This document shows, in pieces, positions 51,101 to 61,400 of a DNA stretch of 64,000 bases. Below the pieces are notes generated by a model. It did not search any database. It worked only from the letters and a program-made list of their open reading frames with translations, and was not told the DNA's origin. This DNA is from Opeltia flavorubescens. Taxonomy: Eukaryota > Ascomycota > Lecanoromycetes > Teloschistales > Teloschistaceae. The DNA is taken from assembly GCA_000442125.1 (NCBI GenBank), contig KE546977.1:434001-498000 (forward strand). Direction: 5' to 3'. Each line of letters opens with the position of its first letter. Position 1 is the stretch's first letter. Position numbers and translations under genes: made by a program.

Positions 51101-54100
51101 TAATAATAATATTATTAGTTAATCTACTATTAATAAAAGAAGTTTATAAAGTTAACTATAAAAAGGACTTTAACGTTATAAATTTACGCTAGGATTTCCG
51201 TTTATAATAAAACTAGGTAGGTATTTAATATTATAATCTTATTAAATACCCGAATATTAATAATAATACAACTTTTAAAACTTTAATCGGTATTTTTTTA
51301 TACTATAAAGTAAAGAAATAAAAATAGGGTAGCTATAGTAGTTTATTCTATTTAATTTTATTTATAGAGCTTATTAAAAGCTTTATTAATAATTTTTTTA
51401 TTATAGATATTAATAGGGTATATATAGGTTTACCCGAGCTTATAAATCTACTTTTAGTTTTTTATTAATAGAATATTTATATACTTTAACTTTAGTATAT
51501 TAATTACGTTACTAGTATTTTACTATAAGCGCGGGTAGCGTTTAATCGGGGTAGTTAAAGTAGCTTATTTAATTTATATTCTAAAAATCGTTACTTTTAT
51601 AAAATATACTATTTCTATTTAATAATCGGGATTAATAGATAGTATAACGGCGGTATTTAAAACTATAATAGCTATTATAATAGCTATTATATAACGTTTA
51701 AAATTTTTTAAAAATTATTTAAATTTTCGCTTTAACGCTTTAATAACTAGTTTATAATTTTTTAAACTAATTTAATAGTATTTATTAACCTTATATTTAT
51801 AAATAATATCTAGTTAAGTTTTTATAACTAATTAAATAAAAAATAACAAATCGTTCCGAATATAGATTTATTTAAATATATAATCTATAATATATATATA
51901 GCTAGCGAAGGTATTTAAAGTTTTTAGTTTATAAATAAAGTTATAGTTTTATAAAAAATTTAAAGGTTTTTAACGTAGGCTAGCGATTTTAACGGTTTTA
52001 CTAAAATATAATAGTACTATAATACGTTAAATATTATAGATAATAATATTTATTTTAATACCTTTAATACTAATAGCGATTAGTACTACTATATTATTAT
52101 AAAAGCTAATAGTTATTATATTTATAAATAAATATATATTAATATTTTTAAACTTTATAATATCGATATTAATAAGTATATTAACGCTTAAATTATTTAT
52201 TAAATAAATCTCGCGCGTAATAATAATAAACTTTATAGCCCTTTTATTAAATATAAAAATTTTAATAATTATAAATTTAGTAATATTATATCGCTTTTTA
52301 TTAATACTTTTAATAATTATAAAAGCTAGTATCTTCTAAATTATAGCGTGCGGTAGTTATTCTAGTAGAAATTTTCGGTTAATTAGACTTATTATATAGT
52401 TTATATTCTAATAAAAGCTATAATTTTTAGCGTTTAATTATAAATAAGTATTTATAATTATATAACGGTATTTTTAAGAGGTAAAGCCTATTATTAATAT
52501 ATCCTTCGCGGTTAAACGAATTAATTAAAGTATTTATAATAATAATTACTTAATAACCTTTAATTTAATAACCTCTAGTATATTTTTAAATAGTTTAACT
52601 AGTTTTAAATAAATTTATACTAGTATTAATAGAATATTTAGTTTAATAGTTAGCTTAACTGTAGTAACTATAATTAAGAGTAATTTTTTATTATAGTCGA
52701 AACGTAAATACTAATATAAAGCGTTATTTAATTTAAAAATTTTATTATATTTATTATATTAGTATATTTTAATTAGTTTAGATTCCGCGCGTTTTATTAT
52801 AATAAAGTAGAATTCTATTATATTATTATATTAGTTAGGATCTTTAATAGTAGTATATAGAATTTTATTAGATTTTTTATCTATTATATATTCGGCTTTA
52901 ATAAAGTCCGTTAATTAATAAAAGCTGTTTTTATAATTTTAATACTATTTCGTTTTATTATTTAAAATCTATTTACTAGAAGCTTCCTATTAAAAATAGG
53001 CTCGCTAATTATTCGGCTAGCGGCTTTTATATAGATTCCGGCTATTATTACGCTATTAATAACTATAATTTTACTAATTTCCGATTTAATTTTATTACAG
53101 CGGAATATTAATTTTAAGCGGAAATTATTAATAAATATTTTAAGTAGTACGCTAATTATTCTATATACCTAGCTTATTTTTAATTAGTAGAGCTTATAGA
53201 GCTATAGAAAGATTCCGGTATTAATATATAATAGGAAATATATTCAATTAGTTTTTTTATATATAATTCGGGTACGTAAATAAATATTTAAATATATAAA
53301 AAAAGTTATTTTATAGCGGTTAATATATTATTATTCTTTTATATTATTTATTTTTATCCTTTTAAAAAAAGTTTAATTTTAGCGCTTTATAGTTTTTATT
53401 ACTATTATAAATATTAAATTAATTATTTTTTTTATTTTAAAGGAATTTATAAAAAGCTTTAATAGTAATTATTATAGTTTTATTTAGAATTAATATTTAT
53501 AGCCGAGCGTTAAAATATTTAATATTAATTATTATTTAAATACTTTTAATAGGTACTATTTTTATATTTTTTATTTTAATAATAATATTATTAAAGTATT
53601 TTAAAAGGTTTTTTTAAGCCTATATATTATTAATAGTATAATATATTTATTTTAACTATACTAGTATAATAAACGGTAGCTCGTTAAAATAGTTTTTAAA
53701 AAATATATATTATAGTTTAATATTTTTATTTAATTATAGTAATTTATAGATAAGTTTATTAATTATAGTAGTAAACTATATAACTATTTTATTTTATAAG
53801 TAAAAATCTAGATTATAATATATTAACGATATATTTATCGTTTTATATTTAATTTTTATACGTTATATAAAAGTATATATATTATAATAGATATTATACG
53901 ATTTTATAAACTTTACGGGAGGTTTATTACTATTTAGTTAGAATAAATTAATATTATAAGCCCTTTATTATAATTTAATAATCGTTAGTATAGCTATTAG
54001 ATTTACTAGTATAGTAATTATTTAGTTCTAGAAGTTCTATATAAAAAATCCTAATAATTAAACTAAACGGGTGTCTATAAGTAGCTACCTATTTAAAAAA

Positions 54101-54949
54101 GTTTACTATTATTATAATAAACTACTATTACCTATAAATCTACCCTATTATTATTATAGTAGAATTTCTATTATATCTAGCGATAGTATAACGTTCCCTT
54201 TTAATTTTATTAAGTAAAATAGGCTAGATATAATACTAGAGATATAGTTTCGCTATTTAAATATATTAATAAATTCAGTAATATTTATAAATTTATTAAG
54301 CTATTATAAGTTTTTTAGCGAGCCCGAAAAATAAAAGTAAAAATTTAAACTATTTTAGATAAAATTTATAGCTAGCTTTTAAATATAAACTTAAAAGCTT
54401 TTATTTTCGAGGACTATAATAGCGTTATTATAAAAATCGTTTATTACTTTAGTAAAAATCTATAAATACTCGCTTTAATCTATAGGGTAAGTAGTAATAA
54501 AAACTATACTAGCTTTTATTATATTAATTTAAGTTGCTTAGCTATTAGAAGATTTCTATATTAAAAAATAGTATAGGCCTAGANTTTTTTTATAAATATA
54601 GTTAGTATAGATTTTAAAGATTATTATAAAAGTTTAATTCTATTTTAAAAACCGTTTAATATACTTTTAGAACTTTTTAATATAAAAAATAGTTATAATA
54701 AAAGCTAGTATAATAATAAAATCGGTTAAGTCCTTTAAATTATTATAAAAAGTATTTAGAATTTTACTAAAAAGATTAGAAACTAAAGTATATTTTAGTT
54801 AACTTTATTAACCGAGTATTAGTATAAAAGCGGTAGTTTAATAGGCGGAAAAGTATTAAGTTTATCTAGAAAATNTAGTACTATATAATAATTAATAGTA
54901 TATATATATAAAAGTTAATAATACTATATTTTATATAGGTTACCTTTAA

Positions 54950-55164
54950 TTATTATTATTTATTATATAATAGGTATAAGGTAATAATATTATATTAAAG
55001 GTAAAGAACTATTTATCTATAAAATCTATAATTAAATAAATATAGGCGCTAAAAGGCGCTAAACCCAACTAGGTAAATATATTTAGAAGGCCTCCTTCGA
55101 GCTACAGTAGCTATTCAGCCCTATCTGCCCTATTAATCTTTTACCTATACGGTATAGCCGCAAT
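54950..55164 (-). repeat. 5' LTR of element D
   Basis: Pairs with 47,966-48,178. Its outer (right) half keeps unmutated CA-containing sequence (gagctacagtagctattcag). Confidence 0.8.
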
Positions 55165-55654
55165 AAAATCCTTATATTTAATATATAGCTATTCGTTAAA
55201 TATTTTTAACCTTTTAGCTTTTTTCCTAATATTTAAAAAATACCGGTAATAATTATTATTATATTATTTTTAATAGCCCGTGCTAGCTTTCAATTTAATA
55301 ATTTATAAATAAATTTTTAATAATTTATTTCTTAATTCTAGTTCTTAAATATAAAAATAAATTTATAATATTTATACTCTAGTTTTTTTCTTTAATAAAA
55401 TTAATTTATTAAAAGTTTTATTTATTTAATTATTTATTATTCTAGTATTTTTTTTATTAAACGAAGATTTATTCGTTAGATTATTTTTTTTTTTTTTTAT
55501 TTAAATTTTTAAATAGATTTTACTTATTATCGCTAAATTTTATAATTCGGTTTTTTTATAAAATTTCCGGCTGTTCCGAAGCCTACGCGCGAGGCTTTCT
55601 TTTTTAGATTTTTTTCGCTATTTTATTAGGTAACTCCTTATAATTAAAGAGTAA

Positions 55655-55880
55655 TTAGAATTATAAAATCGCTAAATAAATAACTTATAAACTTTAGATT
55701 AGTAGAGCTATATAGTAGAATATAAAAGATATTTATCTAGAAAATAATAGAACTAATTATTAAAGAATTAGTAGTTTAAAACCCGTAGGATTTTTATTAA
55801 ATATAAATACTATTTATATTAGATATAGCTCTATTTTCTACGAACTTTATACCCGCTAGGCCTCCGGCTTTATAGGACTT
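55655..55880 (-). repeat. LTR of element C (right copy, 5' LTR)
   Basis: Pairs with 22,859-23,090. The stretch to its left (55,165-55,654) would be the leader and start of gag of element C. Confidence 0.78.
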
Positions 55881-57584
55881 TAATATTTTAAATTTATATT
55901 AGAATTTCCGATTATAATAATATTTAAATATTTATTTTATTATAATTTTATTAAATATCCGGATATTAATAGTAATATAACCTTTAAAATTCTAATTAAT
56001 TTTTTTTTAAACTATAAAATAAAAAAATAAAAATAAGATAGCTATAATAATTTATTCTATCTAATTTTACTTATAAAACTTATTAAAAGCTTTATTAATA
56101 ACCTTTTTATTATTATATATTTATTGGAAAACGTCCCTTATCGGCTTCCCGACCCGAAATAAGCATAAACCTTATCGGTTAGTATCGAATGACCGCAGTT
56201 ACAAAACGGGTTAGGCTAATTTTACCCCTGTCAACCACCAAAAGAGCTGGTTTTTTACAGCTGAATAACTTCGTCAGTTTTTTGCACAGTAACGTGCAAA
56301 GTGGCTCAGTTTAAAGCGCTTGACAAGCGCTTTCTAATAGTCTACTTTTTAAGAGAATCGGACGAAAACTGGTTGCGTAATCGTCTTAGGAAAGTCCTAT
56401 TCTCCAAAATTCGCGACCGTAGAAGAAGATTCTTGGCGCCAAGCTAGCTGCCAGCCTTACCAGCTGCCTGCTGCCAGCAGCAAAATTCTATTGGAACGGT
56501 GGCCCAATACTAGTAAATATTAATAAAATATATATAAGCTTATTTAAACTTATAAACCTACTTTTAATTTTTTATTAATAAAATATTAATATACTTTAAT
56601 TCTAATATATTAATTATATTACCGGTATTTTATTATAAATATAAGTAATATTTAATTAAAGCAACTAGAATAGTTTATTCCGTTTATATTTTAAAGTTAT
56701 TACTTTTATAAAATATACTATTTCCGTTTAATAATTAGAATTAATAAATAATATAATAGCGGTATTTAAGACTATAATAATTATTATAACGGCTATTATA
56801 TAATATTTAAAATTTTTTAAAAACTATTTAAACTTTCGCTTTAACGTTTTAATTACTAGTTTATAATTTTCTAAACTAATTTAATAGTATTTATTAGCTT
56901 TATATTTATAAATAGTACTTAATTAAATTTCTATAATTAATTAAATAAAAAATCGCGAATTATTTTAAATATAGATTTATTTAATTATATAATTTATAAT
57001 ATATATATAACTAGTAAAAGTATTTAAAATTTTTAATTTATAGATAAGGTTATAATTTTATAAAAAATTTAGAAATTTTTAATATAAACCAGCGATTTTA
57101 ATAGTTTTATTAATATATAATAATACTATAATATATTAAATACTATAGATTATAGCGTTTATTCTAGTATCTATAATAATAATAGAATTTAGTATTACTA
57201 TATTATTATAGGAGTTAATAGTTATTATATTTATAGATAAATATATATTAATATTTTTAAACTTTATAATATAAATATTAATAAATATATTAACGCTTAA
57301 ATTATCTATTAAATAAAACTCGCGTATAATAATAATAAACTTTATAATTTTTTTATTAAATATAAAAATTTTAATAATTATAAAGTTAATAATATTATAT
57401 CGCTTTTTTTTAATATCTTTAATAGTTATAAAAGCTAGTATCTTCTAATTTATAATATATAGTAGTTATTCTAGTAGAAACTTTCGGTTATATAGGTTTA
57501 TTATATAGTTTATATTTTAATAGAAGCTATTATTTTTAGCGTTTAATTATAAATAAATATCTATAATTGTATAATAGTATTTTT
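55881..57584 (-). mobile_element. Fragment G: internal part of a D-family element
   Basis: Collinear with D from about 51,163 to 52,470 (shared aggactttaa at its left edge, taattaaatatccggatatt/aaatacccgaatatt nearby, and agtattttta at its right edge), apart from the unmutated insert at 56,122-56,509. It ends abruptly at 57,584 where unrelated sequence begins, and on the left at the element C LTR. Confidence 0.72.
56122..56509. mobile_element. Unmutated 388-bp insert with TATTGG/CCAATA ends (MITE-like or structured element)
   Basis: Balanced base composition with normal CA/TG content, surrounded by RIP-mutated sequence. It begins TATTGG (56,122-56,127) and ends CCAATA (56,504-56,509). A second TATTGGAA lies at 56,489, so the right end is a near-palindrome. 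Collinearity of the flanks with element D (about 51,410-51,430) shows it was inserted into fragment G. Three hairpins lie in a row: AGCTG/CAGCT near 56,232-56,250, TTTGCAC/GTGCAAA at 56,281-56,300 and a perfect 9-bp-arm stem AAAGCGCTT/AAGCGCTTT with loop GAC at 56,313-56,333. It has no ORF of note. It is non-coding; a short DNA transposon derivative is the best guess. Confidence 0.6.
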
Positions 57585-57703
57585 ACTCGTCCGAATAAGT
57601 TGAGTTGAACCGGGTTTTGGCCTAGTTGAACCCAACCTAAATAGGTTGGATATACGCTAGGTTGGGCTAGGGATTTTATAGGTTGGGTTGGGGATTTTAT
57701 AGG
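57585..57703. repeat. Unmutated GGTTGG-repeat segment
   Basis: About 120 bp with G/C well above its surroundings. It holds the palindrome CCAACCTAAATAGGTTGG (57,632-57,649), further AGGTTGG copies at 57,659 and 57,680, and two 13-bp copies of GGGATTTTATAGG (57,670-57,682 and 57,691-57,703) at a 21-bp period. Its left edge is where the match to element D stops. Such repeated short motifs resemble the subterminal region of a DNA transposon, but no transposase is seen. Confidence 0.5.
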
Positions 57704-57883
57704 TAAATTTAAAATCCTACTACTATTATTTTAAATTAAAGCTTTTATAATAATTATTATAATAATAACTATACTAATAGCTAGTAGTTTATAATAATTT
57801 TAATAGACTTTTCTATTATTTTTTAATATTAATATCGTTAGTATTTTATAAATAAAAAAATTTATTTATATTATTTTCGCTAT
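57704..57883. other. Unassigned AT-rich sequence
   Basis: It lies between the GGTTGG segment and the 21-bp minisatellite. No similarity to the other elements was noticed. Confidence 0.4.
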
Positions 57884-58093
57884 TATTTTAAATATTTTTA
57901 TTAATATTTTAAATATTTTTACTTTTATTTTAAATACTTTTATCCTTATTTTAAATATTTCTATTTTTATTTTAAATATTTTTACTTTAATTTTAAGTAT
58001 TTTTATTTTAATTTTCAGGATTTCTACTATTATTTTAAATATTTTAACTATTATTTTAAGTATTTTTACTATTATTTTTAGGGTTTCCACTAT
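57884..58093 (-). repeat. 21-bp minisatellite, about ten copies
   Basis: The unit is TATTTTAAATATTTTTA plus four variable bases, repeated about ten times with point differences and a stable 21-bp period. Because 21 is a multiple of three it stays open on the minus strand, giving a seven-residue Lys/Ile repeat (KIFKI, KILKI). I treat the 74-codon ORF at 57,866-58,090 as a by-product of the repeat. The right-hand copies retain CAGG and GGGTTTCC, so they are less mutated. Confidence 0.8.
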
Positions 58094-58182
58094 TATCGCT
58101 AGAATATAAAGTCTTTCTACTATTTTTATAAGTATTTTACTTATTACCCTAATTATTTTAATAATTATAATATATAATTAAA
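58094..58182. other. Short AT-rich flank left of element E
   Basis: Too short and AT-rich to assign. It would hold the left copy of any target-site duplication of element E; the right copy lies outside the window. Confidence 0.4.
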
Positions 58183-58397
58183 TGTTGCGGCCACACCGTA
58201 TAGGCAGAAGGCTGATAGGGCAGGTAGGGCTGAGTGGCTACCGTGGCCCGAAGGAGGCCTTCTGAGCATATTTACCTAGTTAGGTTTAGCGCCTCTTAGC
58301 GCCTATATTTATTTATTTATAGATTCTATAGGTAGATAGTTCCTCACCTTTAATATAATACTATTACCCTATACCTACTATATAATAAATAGTAGCA
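58183..58397 (+). repeat. 5' LTR of element E (D family)
   Basis: It begins TGTTGCGGCCACACC and ends near agtagca, giving the TG..CA ends of an LTR, 215 bp. It is the reverse complement of the D LTRs. The first about 115 bp are G/C-rich with normal CA content; the rest is TA-rich. Confidence 0.83.
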
Positions 58398-58489
58398 ATT
58401 AAAGGCAACCCGTATAAAATACGGTACCATTAACTTCCGTATATATATACTATTAACTATTATACAGCACCAGATCCTTCGAGTAGGCC

Positions 58490-61400
58490 TAGCGCTCCTC
58501 CGCTTATTAAACTACCGCTTCTATACTAAATATTCGATTAATAAAATCAACTAAAATATACCCTAGCTTCTAGTCCTCCTAGTAAAGTTCTAGATACCTT
58601 CTATAATAATTCGGAGGATCTAACCGACCTCGTTATTATACCAGCTCTTATTATAGCTATCTTCTATATTAAAGAGTTCTAAAAGTATATTAAACGGTTT
58701 TTAGAACAGGATCGGGCCTTTATAGTAATCCTTAAAGCCTATACCGACTATATCTATAAAAGAAGTCCAGGCCTATACCGTTCCTTAATATAGGAATCTT
58801 CTAGTAGCCGGGCAACTTAAGCCAGTATAATAAAAGCTAGTATAGCTCCTATCGCTACTTACTTTATAAACTAAAACGAGTACCTACGGATCTTTACTAA
58901 AGTAATAGGCGATTTCCATAATAACGCTACTATAGTCCTTAAAAATAAAGGCTTTTAAGCCTATACTTAAAAGCTAGCTATAAATTTTACCCAGGACAGT
59001 TTAGGCTTTTATCTTTACCTTCTAGGCTCGCTAGAAGACTCGCAACGGCTCGATAAACTTATAAATATTACCGAATTTATTAATATATTTAAGCAGCGAA
59101 ACTATATTTCCAGTACTAAATCCAGCCCACTTTACTTAGTAAAATTAGAAAGGAGCGCTACACCACCGCTAAATATAGTAGAAATTCCACTATAATAATA
59201 GCAGGGTAGATTTATAGGCAACAGTAATCCGCCGTAATAGTAGTAAGCTCCCCTAAATAGATAACTACTTATAGACGCCCGTCTAACTCAGCTACTAGGA
59301 TTTTTTATATAGAATTTCTAGAATTAACTAATTACTATACCGGTAAACCTAATAACTATACTAGCTATCACTAAATCGTAATAGAGGGCTCGTAATATTA
59401 GTCTATTCTAACCAAATAGCGATAAATAGCCCGTAGAATCTATAAAGTCGTATAATATCTATTACAATATATACGCCTTTACGCAGCGTATAAAAATCAA
59501 ATACGAAANGATAAATACATCGCTAATACGTTACAACCTAGATTTTTACTTATAGGGCGAAGCAGTTATATAGTTTACTACTATAATTAGTAAACCTACC
59601 CGCAAGTCGCTACGATTAAGCGAAGGTATTAAGCTATAGTATATATTTCTTAAAGACTATTTCAGCGAGCTACCGTTTACTACGCTAGCGCAGCTAAAGT
59701 AAATACGCTATACTATTAACGATATATAAGCTCGAAAGAACTTTTCGGAATACTTTAATAATATTATTATTAAAGCGAAAAATATAAAGATAGTACCTAC
59801 TAAAAGTACCTAAATAATAATTAGTATTAAGCATCTTAACGCCCGACTACGAATATTAATTCTAGATAAAACCATAATAACTATTATTAAAGCCTTCTAT
59901 AAGTTCCTTTAAAATAAGAAAAATAATTAGTTCGATATCTATAGTAGTAATAAAAACCGCGAGGCGCTAAAACTAAACCCTCTATAGAAGAATAAAGGCA
60001 AATAACGTGAAGAAATAGTAGTATACTAGCCGCTATAAAATAACTCCTTTTATACGCCTAGATATCTATTTACGTACCCAAGCTATATATAAAGAAACCA
60101 ACCGAATATATTTCCTATTATATACTAATACCAGAATCTCCCTACGGCTCCGCAAGCTCCACTAATTAAGAGCGAGCCTAATATATAAAATAATCAGCGT
60201 ACTACCCAAGATAATCGTTAGTAGTTTCCGCCTAAAATAATTACTCCGCCGTAATAGAATTAAGCCGGAAACTAGTAAAGCTATAGCTATTAATAGCGTA
60301 ATAATAGCCGGAATCTATATAGAAGCCGCTAGCCGAATAACTAGCGAGCCTACTTCTAATAAGAAGCTTCCGACGAGCAGGTTCTAGTCGATAAAACGGA
60401 ATAATACTAAAGTTATAAGAACGGTTTTTACTAATTAATAGACTTTACTAGAGCCGAATACGTAGTAGATAAAGAACCTAATAAAACTTTATATACTACC
60501 GCTAAAAATCCTAACTAATATAATAATACGGTAAAATTCTACTTTACTATAATAAAGCGCGCGGAACTTAAACTAGTTAAAATATACTAATATAATAAAT
60601 ATAACAAAATTTTTAAGTTAAACAACGCTTTATATCGGTACCTACACTCTAGCTATAATAAAAAACCACTCCTAGCTATAACTACTATAATTAAGCTAAT
60701 TATTAAACTAAGTGTTCCACTAATACTAGCGTAAACTTACTTAGAACTAGTTAAACTACTTAAAGATACGCTAAAAGTTATTAAGTTAGAGGTTATTAAG
60801 TAGCTACCGCTATAAATACCCTAGTTAATTCGTTTAACTATAAAAGATATACTAATAGCAGGCTTTATCTTCTAAGGATATTATTATATAATTATAAATA
60901 TTCGCTTACAACTAAACGTAAAGAACTATAGCTTCTACTAAAATACAGGCTACACAATAAACTTAATTAACTGAAAATTTCTACTAAAATAGCTGCCGTA
61001 TACTATAATTTAGAAGATACTAGCTCCTATAACTATTAAAGGTATTAGTAAAAGGCGATATAATACTACTAAGTTTATAATTATCGAAATCTTTATACCT
61101 AATAAAGGAGCTATAAAGCTTACTATTATTACGCGCGAGCTCTATCTAGTAAACGATTTAAGCGCTAATATACTTATCAGTATTAATATTATAAAGCTTA
61201 AAAATATCGATATATACCTATCCACGAATATAATAACTATTAGCTCCTATAATAATATAGTAGTACTAATCACTACTAGTACTAAAAGTACTAGAATAAA
61301 CGCTATTATCTATAATATTTAACGTATTATAGTACCGCTATACGCTAGTAAAGCTGTTAAAATCGCTAGTCTACGTTAAAAACTTCTAAACCTTCTATAC

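Larger units (their letters stand above)
47965..55164 (-). mobile_element. Element D: 7.2-kb Ty3/gypsy retrotransposon, RIP-inactivated
   Basis: Direct LTRs lie at 47,966-48,178 and 54,950-55,164. It codes on the minus strand: the right LTR is the 5' LTR, gag-like sequence follows leftwards, and the RT box reads YIDN at 50,959-50,970. That is 4,194 bp from the 5' end, the same distance as in element E, so D and E are collinear over this span. It sits inside element C between 47,964 and 55,165. It keeps more G/C than A, B or C. Ambiguous bases are at 54,584 and 54,875. Confidence 0.82.
22859..55880 (-). mobile_element. Element C: Ty3/gypsy retrotransposon split by later insertions A, B and D
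   Basis: Two copies of one LTR sit at 22,859-23,090 and 55,655-55,880. Removing elements A (24,563-33,746), B (38,563-47,764) and D (47,965-55,164) leaves four pieces (22,859-24,562; 33,747-38,562; 47,765-47,964; 55,165-55,880) that add up to about 7.4 kb, a normal Ty3/gypsy length. On the minus strand, the RT motif is near 36,818-36,829, with gag-like sequence towards the right LTR and integrase-like sequence at about 34,900-35,900, which is the expected gag-pol order. The nesting is an inference from LTR pairing, length and order. The outer flanks of C do not match each other (H on the left, G on the right), so the insertion site itself has been rearranged or C landed at an existing junction. 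Confidence 0.7.

Noticed and set aside
57866-58090. 74-codon Lys/Ile repeat protein
   Set aside because: Created by the 21-bp minisatellite; no start context or neighbour supports a gene.
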